Source: Gambelia wislizenii
Lineage: Eukaryota; Chordata; Lepidosauria; Squamata; Crotaphytidae
Direction of reading: 5' to 3'
NCBI GenBank assembly: GCA_030847615.1
Contig: JAUMIR010000003.1
Coordinates: 71,744,001 to 71,808,000, forward strand
DNA: 64,000 nt
Every line of letters begins with the position of its first letter. The stretch's first letter is position 1. The notes below the pieces were generated by a model. That model was not told the DNA's origin, searched no databases, and saw nothing but the letters and a program-made list of their open reading frames with translations. The position numbers and the translations under genes are program-made. Below, piece after piece: positions 55,261 through 64,000 of the stretch.

Positions 55261-55422
55261 ACTGCTGTAGTGGAAGCTCCTGCTGTAAGTCAATGGGTTT
55301 CTCTTGCACTTTTATTTGTTGCTTCTTTAGATCATGTTCCAGTTCTTTACTAAAGTTGGCAGTAGGATACAAACAAACATTAAAACTACCACTCCATTAG
55401 CAATAAAGTTCCAGGTTTTCTA

Positions 55423-56010
55423 AGAATCATAGAATCATAGAATTGCAGAGTTGGAAGAGACCACAAGGGCCATCCAGTCCAACCCCCCTGCCATGCAGGA
55501 AATCAGGATCAAAGCATCCCTGACAGGTGGCAATCTAGCCTCTGTTTGAAGACCTCCAAGGAAGGAGACCCCACCATGCTCCGAGGGAGTGTGTTCCACT
55601 GCCGAACAGCTCTTACTGTCAAAAAGTTCCTCCTCATGTTGAGGTGGAATCTCTGTTCCTGGAGCTTGCACCCATTGCTCCGTGTTCCAGTCTCTGGAGC
55701 AGCAGAAAACAAGCCTGCTCCATCCTCAGCGTGACATCCCTTCAAATACTTAAACAGGGCTATCATATCGCCTCTTAACCGTCTTTTTTCCAGGCTAAAC
55801 ATACCCAGCTCCCTAAGTCTCTCCTCATAAGGCATGGTTTACAGACCTTTCACCATTTTAGCTGCCCTTCTCTGGACATGCTCCAATTTGTCAATATCCT
55901 TTTTGAATTGTGGTGCCCAGAACTGGACACAGTATTCTAAGTGAGGTCTGACCAAGGCAGAATAGAGCGGCACTGTTACTTCCCTTGATCTAGATACTAT
56001 ACTTCTATTG
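55423..56010 (-). mobile_element. CR1 LINE 3' end, young copy
   Basis: The octamer tail ATAGAATC repeats (55423-55442) are followed by the reading frame for MPYEERLRELGMFSLEKRRL, LKGCHAEDGAGLFSAAPET and LEVFKQRLDCHLSGML (stop 55509-55511). Almost identical to 2846-3435. It is truncated at ATACTTCTATTGA (56010). It lies between two inverted LINE fragments. Confidence 0.93.
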
Positions 56011-56124
56011 AAGAAGAACCCACATATCCTAAATATTTGTGATTTGTGACTGTAACTGTGTGTTTATGTGGGCTGCCACAAGCTCTTATAAGGAAGAGCA
56101 GGGTGTAAAGTAAAGAACAGAATG

Positions 56125-56761
56125 TCTCTCTGGCTTTTCTTCACAAACGAAGATTCAGGAAGGACTCATCCTGCGCTTTCTGCAAGCATGCTGATGACTA
56201 AAAAGGCCAATCCGAAATAAACAAGACAGGTTGCAGAAAGCACAGCAGCAGAAGGCCTCCTTGGGTGATGTTCCCAGGTTGTGATTCTTTCTGCGTTGTC
56301 ATTTCTCTTCAAGACTTGTTCGGCGTGAGTTCTCAAATAAGGCTGCAGCATTGTGGATAGTGCGTCTCCATGCCTCCTGATATGAGGCCAGAGCGGACCA
56401 TTGTTGGTGATCAATTTGGCCGAGCCTGAGGTGTTGTTTCAGGGAGTCCTTGTATCACTTTTTTGGAGCACCCCTCTTACGCTGACCTGTGGTGAGTTCA
56501 CTGTAGAGTAGTATTTTTGGGAGGCGATGGCCCTCCATCCTAGAAATGTGCCCTGCCCAGCGCAGCTGTGTTCTCACTATCATGGCCTCAATGCTAGTGA
56601 TCCCTGCTTGCTTAAGGACAGCAATATTTGTCACATAGTCAGCCCAGTGTATATTTAGGATTGTACGTATACAGCACTGATGAAAGTGTTCAAGGAGTCG
56701 TAAGTGTTGGCAATAGGTGACCCATGTTTCAGACCCGTAAAGGAGAATAGACAGTACAATG
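56125..56761 (-). mobile_element. APE-type LINE 3' end, minus strand
   Basis: Starts TCTCTCTGGCTTTTCTTC (the 3' end reversed). Minus-strand frames 56455-56880 and 56166-56414 encode LLYGSETWVTYCQHLRLLEH, RTILNIHWADYVTNIAVL and LRWAGHISRMEGHRLPKIL, then a TGA where the 54617 copy has CGA. It is 5'-truncated within the codons for AIVLSI. Only AATG is repeated at the two edges, so no firm target duplication. Confidence 0.9.
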
Positions 56762-58599
56762 TGTAAGTGAACAACAACAAGAAGATAGGAAAGGCAAGTT
56801 GGGAGCCAAAGAAATGCACAACCAGTTATGTGTGTCCCAGAGGGCTTTGAATTGGCATTTGTCAAACAGCACCCTGTCACTGTGTGTCATGGGAAACATC
56901 TTTTGAAAGGGAGAGGACTTTCAAAAGTACTTTGTATTATGGTAGAATGGTCTCTGTACCAAGGGCAAGGGAATTTTAAAACTCACTGGGCCTGTCCATC
57001 TGAAACAGCTCTTTAGATTTTTGTGTTGTCCAGTGGTGGGTAGTGGCTCTGATGTCAGTGGAGTGGTGACTCCACATTGAGTTCAACCCCACACTTTAAA
57101 GTGTTGTCCAAGGTGCAGAACCCTATCTCCAAAATAGAACACTTTGGACATCTCTTTCAAAGTTTGGTCTAGAATTTGGGACAGTTTCAGCATGCACTGA
57201 CATTGGGGCCACCAGTCACCAGTCTATTAAAACTTGATCCAGGTTTCAGACAGATATAGGAAAATTAAGTATGTTAAAGATAGTTTTTATATACCTTCAT
57301 TTTCCTAGCTGGCTTCCTAGCTGCAACAACATTTTCCTAGGGAGGAGAGGAAGGAGATCCCCAGAGGCTGGGCAGTACTTAAGGGAACTGTTCACAGAGT
57401 CTTAATACAATGCATAGACTTAATCCATATGCCTGCAAGCAGGGATCAAGGCATGAAATGACTTTGCCTAAGGTCATACAAGAACTGGATATGGCTGGGA
57501 TTGGAAATAATCCCACTTTTCTTGACTGTTAGTCTTAATCACATTATCATCTTTCCTATGATAGTATCTCCCTCATCAGACAAGACTATGCAGACAACTT
57601 TTACAACAAAATAGCAAAGGATGGGGGGTAGTAGTGGAGCAGATACTGGCTTTTGTGTCATGGAGATAATCTACTTTATTATAAAGACAGATGGGGCTCC
57701 TGATATTTCAGGGACTGGAAGGTGCTCTGACAATGACATATTTGAGGAACAACCTGCAGCCATTCTGTGCCAAAATTATTTGCTACCAGAATTCCTGGTG
57801 ACAGTTAAATGCATACTAGGAAACCTCTAGAGATGAAAGAGTCGCTTGTGAAAGACTGGATATGTGACAAGCAGATAGCTTCATCCCTTATGAAATACAG
57901 TTTCACACCAATCATTTTAATACAGTAGGATGTGAAAGTTGCATCTGGCAGGCAAGGATCTCATCAGCTGAAAAAAATAGCTGTTTGGCTCAGGATGACT
58001 GGCTATTCTATTAATACCATGGAATGACACAAATCTGCATTTTCATTTTCCTTTCCCCTAATGGATTGGGAAAGCAGTAACAATATTTTTTATACCTGGG
58101 CTGAGATGTGTCTGCCCTCTTTATCACTCAATTTAGTAGCAATCCTGCAGACTAAGTGAAGGAGCCCAGTGTGGCTACTTAAAGAGAGTGTGCCATCTGA
58201 ACTAAACTGTGAGACTCAAGGGGTGGGGGGAAGCCATTTCACCTGCATCAGAACTGCTTGCTACCTGGAAATGTATTTGCTTATATTTATTGGAACATAT
58301 TTTTTAAAAATTTACTGCACTTTTCTGATGAAAAATCTCCCAGTGCATCTTATGTAAACTGTTATATGAGTAAAAGACAAGATAGACTCTGCCAATAAGT
58401 AAATAATCTAAAATATGCAACACAAAAGGAAAAAGGAAGAGAAAAACATGCAAACTCAGCCACTAGTTGCTATGTTCTTATAGAACAGATTTTTTTCAAA
58501 AGAAAAGGAAAAAATGTACAGAACACAGGAACAAAAGAAGAAATATATTTACAGAAAATTTTTATATCCTTATTTCTAGGTGTAGATACACATTTAGAA
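56762..58599. other. Unassigned, the largest repeat-poor stretch
   Basis: No gene, RNA gene or repeat that I recognise. The open frames at 57621-57830 and 58169-58357 have no family motif and I do not call them. Confidence 0.4.
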
Positions 58600-60147
58600 C
58601 AATTGTTGTTGCTTTAGTTAACTGCCGTTAAGCCAACTTCTACTTATGGCAACCCCATGAACTAGAGACCTCAAGTCGCCCTGCTCAGGTCTTGCAGACT
58701 CAGGGCCATGGCTTCCTTGATTGAGTCTGTCCATCTGGAATGTGGTCTTCCTCGTTTCTTACTGCCTTATAACTTAACCAAGCATTATTGTCTTTTCTAG
58801 TTAGTTGTGTCTTCACATGAGATGGCAAAAGTACAACAGTCTTAGTTTAGTCATCTTGGCTTCTAGGGAGAGTTCAGGCTTGATTTGCTTTAGGATACAT
58901 TCATTTGTCTTTTTAGCAGTCCACAGTATCCGTAGAACTCTTCTTCAGCACCACATTTCAAAGGAATTGATTTTTTCCTACCAACTTTCTTCACTGTCCA
59001 GCTTTCACAACAATATATAGAAATGGGAAATACGATGGCATTGATAATCCTAACTTTAGTATTAAATTATATATCCTGACACTTCAGGATATTGTCTAAT
59101 CCCTTCATAGCTGCCCTTTCAAGTCCTAGTCTTCTCCTGATTTCTTGATTGCAGCCTCCATTCTGAGTCATGACCGAGCCAAGGTATGGAAAACCTTGAA
59201 CTATTTCAATGTCTGTATTGTCTGTATTATTTTTGTTTTCTTAATGTTCAAGTATAAACCTGTCTTTGCACTTTCCTCCTTGACTTTCTTCAGTAATCAT
59301 TCCAAGTATTTGTGATTTTCTGCTAATAGTATGGTATCATCTGCATAGCTCAAATTGTTGATGCTCCTTCCTCCAGTTTTCACATCTCCTTCTTCTGCAT
59401 CTAATCCTATTTTATGTATGACATGTTCAGCATACAAGCTAAACAGGGTGATAAAATGCAGCCTTGCCTGACCCTCTTGCCAACTGGAAGCTATACAATT
59501 TCTCTGTATTCTGTCCTAACAGTAGCTTCTTGTTCTGAGTAAAGGTTACACATTAGGACAATCAAAAGTTGTGGCATACCCATTTCTTTAAGAGCAATCC
59601 ATAGTTTTTCATGATTTATATAATCAAACCTTTGCTATAATTTATAAAGTACAGGCTGATTTTCTTTTGAAATTATTTGGTGCACTCCATTATCAAATGT
59701 TTTGTTTCCAATATGATCCCCAGTGCCTCTTCCTTTCCTGAATCCATCTTGGACATCTGGTATTTCTCACTCCATATATGGTAACAGTCTTTTTTGTAGA
59801 CTTTAGAGCATCACTTTGCTTGCATGGGAAATTAATGCAATGGTCCTGTAGTTCCTGAAATCCCTGATGCCCCCTTTCTGGGGGATTGGAATGCATATTA
59901 AGTGTTTTAAATCTGTGGGCCATTGTTTTGTTTACCATATTCGTTGACAGATGTTAGAACGAGAGTAGATTCTGTCTCTGTAGATTGAAGCAGCTCTATT
60001 GGTATGCCATCTGTTTCTGGTGTTTTATTTCTTCTAAGTGCTCTGAGCTCAGCTTCCACTTCACTTTCTAAAAGTAAGTTCATATGGTTCTTCCTTGAAT
60101 AAATCTGTCACCCTTTCATCTTCTTTATATACTTGTCCCATGTATTG

Positions 60148-60363
60148 GTGTTCTGTGTTTTTTTCCCGGGCTGTGAGGCCGTGTTCTGGAAGAGTTTATT
60201 CCTGACATTTCACCTCCATCTGTGGCTGACATCTTGAAGATGCCAGCCACAGATGCAGGTGAAACGTCAGGAATAAACTCTTCCGGAACACAGCCTCATA
60301 GCCCGGGAAAAAAAACACAGAAAACCTATGGATGTCAGCCCTGAAAGATTTGAACTTCACATC
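60148..60363. mobile_element. Palindromic Penelope-like insertion with 12-bp TSD
   Basis: Flanked by TCCCATGTATTG at 60136-60147 and 60364-60375. The left arm GGCTGTGAGGCCGTGTTCTG and following bases are mirrored in the right arm, meeting near GACATCTTGAAGATGCCAG (about 60235). The direct arm continues to TTTGAACTTCACA. Only terminal sequence, no ORF. Confidence 0.92.
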
Positions 60364-61283
60364 TCCCATGTATTGTTTTCATCATCTTTTTATTTCTACT
60401 TGGTCATGTAATGTGTCCCCCTGCTGGTAATAGAGCATCCCCACTCTTGGTTTGAATTTCCCTTTGATTTCTTGGATCTTGTGGAAGATGTCTCTTGTTA
60501 TTCCTTTTTTGTTTTCATCTTCTATTTCTCTGCATTGATTATTATACTAGTTCTCCTTGTCCCTGCACACAAGTAATTGAACAGTTGTATTCAGGGTTCT
60601 GACTCTATTTATATCACCTTTTACTTTTGTTTCACATCCTTCCTTAACTGACTGAAGAATTTCATCTGTCATCCATTAAGGCTTCTCTTTCTTTTTATCT
60701 ACAGATAGTGTATTTTTGAATTTCTCCCTGAAAATGTCAGTCTTCCGGCTCCTGGTCTATTAGGCTTAATAGTGCAAATCTATTTTTGACATTACCTTTA
60801 AATTCTAGGGGGATGTTCTTCAGGTTGTATTTTGGCATGATGGTTGGTTTAGTGTTCTTCTTTAGCTTTACTCTAATTTTTGATAGTTCATGGTCTGTGT
60901 CACAATCTCCTTCTGGTCTTGTTTTTTCAGAAAGAATGGAGCTTCTCAGTCTTCTGCTTCCAATTATGTAGTCTATTTGATTTCTTTATTAGCCATCAGG
61001 TGTGGTCCATGTATACAGTTGCTTCTTGGGTTGCTTGAAGAATGTGTTTGTGATGAACTGTTGACCTTGCAAAATTCAGTCAGCTGGTCTTCTTCATTTC
61101 TTTATCCTAGGCCAAATTTTTCTTCAGTCTGTTCTGTTTCCTGTTTTTGCATTCTAATCACCTATAATTAACAAGAAGTCCTGTTTCGGTGTGTGATCAG
61201 TTTCCTCCTGGACTGCAGCATAGAATCTTTCAATTTCTTCTATTTCCACCTCTGTTGTTGGTGCATAAATTTGGAATATGTTT

Positions 61284-61532
61284 TTATTGACATGATTCAG
61301 TCAGACTTTGTGTTATATCCTTTGACTGCTTTTGCTCTCTCTCTCGCCTCACTATAAATGCCTCCCCTTTTCTTCTTAGAGTTTCATTTCCTGAGTAAAA
61401 CACTGTGTAATTATCTGACTCAAAATGTCCCATTCCCGTCCACTTCAGCTCATTCATCCCAAGTATAGCAATGATTATATGTTCCATTTCTTGTTTTACT
61501 ATGTCTAGCTTCTCCTGATTAATGTTTTTCAT
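61284..61532 (-). pseudogene. RTE-type APE endonuclease fragment
   Basis: MKNINQEKLDIVKQEMEHI, IAILGMNELKWTGMGHFES, YTVFYSGNETLRRKGEAF. This is the N-terminal part of the apurinic-like endonuclease of RTE/Bov-B ORFs, with the ELKW block that carries the conserved catalytic Glu. A frame change follows at ERE. The rest of the domain is spread in other frames down to about 60780. Not functional. Confidence 0.85.
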
Positions 61533-62158
61533 ATTCCATGTTCCTATAATATGTGTTGTGCAGCTTTGGACTTTCCTTTTGCCTCCAAGGACATCAACAG
61601 CTGAATGTGGGTTTTTTTTGGCTTGAGTCCAGCTGCATCATTAGCCACAGCACTACTCATAATTGTCCTCTGCTATATTGCATTAGCTTGTTGTGTGCCA
61701 TCCAACCAGAGAAATTCATCTTCTGATACTATCTCTTGTTTCATTTTGGATTGTCTCATCATAGGGTTTTCATGGTAAAAAAGCTTCAAAAGCAGGTTTA
61801 CTGTGCCTTCCTCTGTGCAGTACTAACAATGCAACTGCCATTGTCTGAGAGATCCTCCGCCAGTGTCACTCCCCACTACTACTGCTATCCAGTAGCTGTT
61901 TGGCACATTTACTTTGGTTCAACAAAAGCCTGTCTGACATGAGAGACCTTACCAGCAGCACTGCTGCCATCAACATAGCCTCTTGCCTCACAGGCGCCTG
62001 CAGTCCCATCAGCACATGAAAGTAGTGTCATATGTAATATAAACAGAAATACATAATGCCATTGTGGGGAATAACAGGGCATGTATATGTACTTGATGTT
62101 CTATCCAAGTGCTGTTGATGGGCAGCTTCAAGGTCCCTGTGACTTTAAACCAGACTTA

Positions 62159-62365
62159 GGCTGTATCTGCACTACAGAAACAATCCAGTTTGACACTGCT
62201 TTAACTTCTATGGCTCAATGCTATGGGATCCTGGGATTTGCAGTTTTTTGTGACACTAGAGCTCTCTGACAGAGAAGGCTAATTGTCTCACAAAACTACA
62301 AGTCCCAGAATTCCTTAGCATTGAGCCATGTCAAACTGGACTATTTCTGCAGTGCAGTCGCAGCC
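62159..62365. mobile_element. MITE family HT-D, copy 2, TTA-flanked
   Basis: 207 bp. Ends GGCTGTATCTGCACTAC and (reversed) GGCTGCGACTGCACTGC. Flanked by TTA at 62156-62158 and 62366-62368. A GG start and a TTA target fit PIF/Harbinger-type MITEs. Confidence 0.85.
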
Positions 62366-62393
62366 TTAGATTGGACACCCCATTCAAACAGAA

Positions 62394-62522
62394 TAGTGGT
62401 TCTCAATCTTTGCTCCTCCAGATGTTTTGCACATCAGCTCCCAGAATCCCTGAACATCGCCCAAGCTGGCTGAGGTATTTGGTAGCTAAAATCCAAAAAA
62501 ACCCAAAGTTTGAGAACCACTG
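62394..62522. mobile_element. hAT-type MITE with perfect 8-bp TSD
   Basis: 129 bp. TAGTGGTTCTCAATCTTTG at the left and AAAGTTTGAGAACCACTG at the right. Flanked by AAACAGAA at 62386-62393 and 62523-62530. Ends and duplication length fit hAT-Charlie-type elements. Confidence 0.93.
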
Positions 62523-62663
62523 AAACAGAAGATGCCTTCAGAGGACAGTCCTCTGTAAAAGGAGGAAATGGCCACCCTAGTTCAAGAAGACAAGGCATCA
62601 CATGGAGCTGGTGTCTTAGCAATGCCACTGGAACATCTCTTCTGGCCATCTCTCCTTCAGCTG

Positions 62664-63753
62664 GGTGCCAGTTACACGACAGAAATTGTCGCGTTGCCTA
62701 CCGTGACAAAGTAATCACGAATTCGTCCCTTGCTGTTTATACGATTTATGTCTCTGATCTGGATATCCCGGGTGGTCCCGTGACTGATATTTACACGTCC
62801 ATAGTTCCGGTTTTGTTTAGGTTTTAATTTTTTTTTTTTTTGCTGTCAATCAAAGATGCAATTACTCGTGTTTTCACAACCTCGGTGACGCACTTCCTTT
62901 AGAGTTCCGCACCACAAGCGATGCTATTGGCTGGCTGGGGGGGGGGGAGAGAGGGGGGCAGAGGTTTGTTATTCCCCCTTTGCTTCTTGAACATTTTAAC
63001 CCCTTCAGAAGAGGCAGAAAGCATTTTGAAAGATCCTGATAGATCTTTCGCTCAGACGCAAGCAGAGTGCTTTGAAAGCCAGCTGAGTGCTTTCCTTTTG
63101 AAATCAAGCGCTTGGTTTTCCTCTTGCCTTTTTAAAATATTAACCCCTACAGCTGGCTGCAGAGATGGCTATAGGCAGGCGGTTTGAAAGACACAAACAC
63201 AGAGATGGGGAATTAAAGGGTGCTAATTCGCTCAGAGGCTTGAATATTTTAATGTGCCATGGCCAGGGAGGTGACCAAGCTACTACGATCTCTCTGTAAC
63301 ATGCAGTTGAGGAAAAGGTAAAGCTGAAGGGTTTGCAGTGTAGAAATCCATTTAAAAAGGTAATTGAGTACACGCGCGCGCGCACACACACACATCAACC
63401 TTCGTGCACCTGGAAGGGATGCCTTTGTTTTCGGCTGGTGAGGCTGGATCTGTTGAACGGGTGACCGACCCCTCCTTTTCTGGTCCCTGAGCTCTAAGCC
63501 CGCCCCCAGTCACCATTTCCGGTCATCCCAGTACCGAGACTTTTTGTCCCACGCTGTTTACATTTCCGATTTTCCGAATCCTCCCGTGACTTTTTTAAAA
63601 ACCGGCACAACCTGCGGGACTGGAAGTCCTGCAGGTTGAGGGATAAACGGTGGCCCCCCTTCCGAAAATCACGTACCTGACCCGATGTACGTGTAAACTG
63701 CCAGGGATCGACACGAATTCTTCCCAGGACATTTTCATCGTGTAAACGGCCCC
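62664..63753. mobile_element. MITE family HT-C, copy 2, CTG-flanked
   Basis: 1090 bp. Ends GGTGCCAGTTACACGA and (reversed) GGGGCCGTTTACACGA (13/16). Flanked by CTG at 62661-62663 and 63754-63756. A terminus-like phrase also occurs inside near 63685-63703 (TACGTGTAAACTGCCAGG). A 14-bp near-perfect hairpin lies at 63608-63637. Contains G-rich and CG/CA microsatellites. No transposase seen. Confidence 0.7.
63371..63394. repeat. (CG)n(CA)n microsatellite
   Basis: ACACGCGCGCGCGCACACAC pattern, alternating purine-pyrimidine, within the HT-C element. Confidence 0.9.
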
Positions 63754-63756
63754 CTG

Positions 63757-64000
63757 GAGTCTGGGGGAACTGCAGCTAATACATAACAATTGAGGGAGGA
63801 TTTGTTCAGTGGTGTCATTCACTTGTTCTGCATGGGTTTGCCTGAACTAGTTGTTAAAATGGTTAAAAGATGCAGAGGCTGAGGAGGAGCCAGGAGTAGG
63901 GAGGAGGAGGAGGAGGAGGAGATTGGAGCAGACAAGGAGGATGGAGAGAGGAGAGGGTCATAGGAGAGGGAAGGACTGGATCCTCCAAACCCACAGGGGA
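63757..64000. repeat. Purine-rich (GGA)n end of window
   Basis: A (GAG)n run at about 63899-63921 lies within a longer G/A-rich stretch. No gene is seen before the window ends. Confidence 0.8.

Larger units (their letters stand above)
58600..61830 (-). mobile_element. RTE/Bov-B-like LINE, decayed, with PLE inside
   Basis: The 3' end at 58600 is (TTG)n on the plus strand. 58660-58790 (GGTCTTGCAGACTCAGGGCC, GCTTCCTTGATTGAGTC) is the familiar RTE ORF C-terminal segment. The RT motif C is readable on the minus strand as INNLSYADDTILL (YADD codons 59337-59348). An endonuclease piece lies at 61284-61532. The 5' region extends to about 61830. Frames are heavily broken. A PLE (60148-60363) interrupts it. 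Confidence 0.85.

Overview
This window looks like transposon-dense, non-genic nuclear DNA from a squamate reptile (lizard or snake). I find no gene that I can assign to the host. The diagnosis rests on the repeats. There are Sauria-type SINEs with an RTE/Bov-B-like tail, a second tRNA-derived SINE, CR1 LINEs ending in the octamer ATTCTATG, L2 3' ends, several L1 fragments, an RTE/Bov-B-like LINE, Penelope-like elements (PLEs) with a GIY-YIG endonuclease, two mariner lineages, Tigger/pogo-type MITEs at TA sites and many other short inverted-repeat elements. I cannot name the species.

Layout. 0-11 kb: CR1 relic, PLE arm, a good 5'-truncated CR1 (2846-3966), an L2 end, and two adjacent 3-bp-TSD MITEs inserted in an older repeat (9248-10140). 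11-13.3 kb: decayed L1. 13.9-19 kb: a candidate 5.2-kb DNA transposon flanked by TAT, with remains of a Myb/SANT-type protein and coiled-coil exons. 20-27 kb: SINEs, the best direct-oriented PLE, two more MITEs, an inverted-arm PLE and a degenerate tandem repeat. 27-32.5 kb: mostly unassigned, with one CR1 holding a MITE. 32.5-39.7 kb: PLE, a LINE inserted in a Tigger MITE with a perfect 11-bp TSD, a mariner carrying a perfect 48-bp-arm palindrome, an L1 holding a small PLE, a SINE pair and a second mariner. 41.4-47.7 kb: a PLE holding a fold-back MITE, then a MITE holding a 2.6-kb L1. 48-56.8 kb: MITEs, CR1, L2 and an inverted pair of LINE 3' ends. 58.6-61.8 kb: an RTE-type LINE holding a palindromic PLE. 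62-63.8 kb: three MITEs with recognisable target duplications.

Nothing here works as an operon or pathway. Every coding remnant belongs to a transposon. Most carry frameshifts, stops or a changed catalytic residue: mariner D to N, one LINE RT FADD to FADA, PLE GIY-YIG Arg to Leu or Gln. The useful information is the nesting, which gives relative ages, and a set of short elements that share 3-bp target duplications and GG-starting termini. Family names come from recognition of motifs, and no database search was run.
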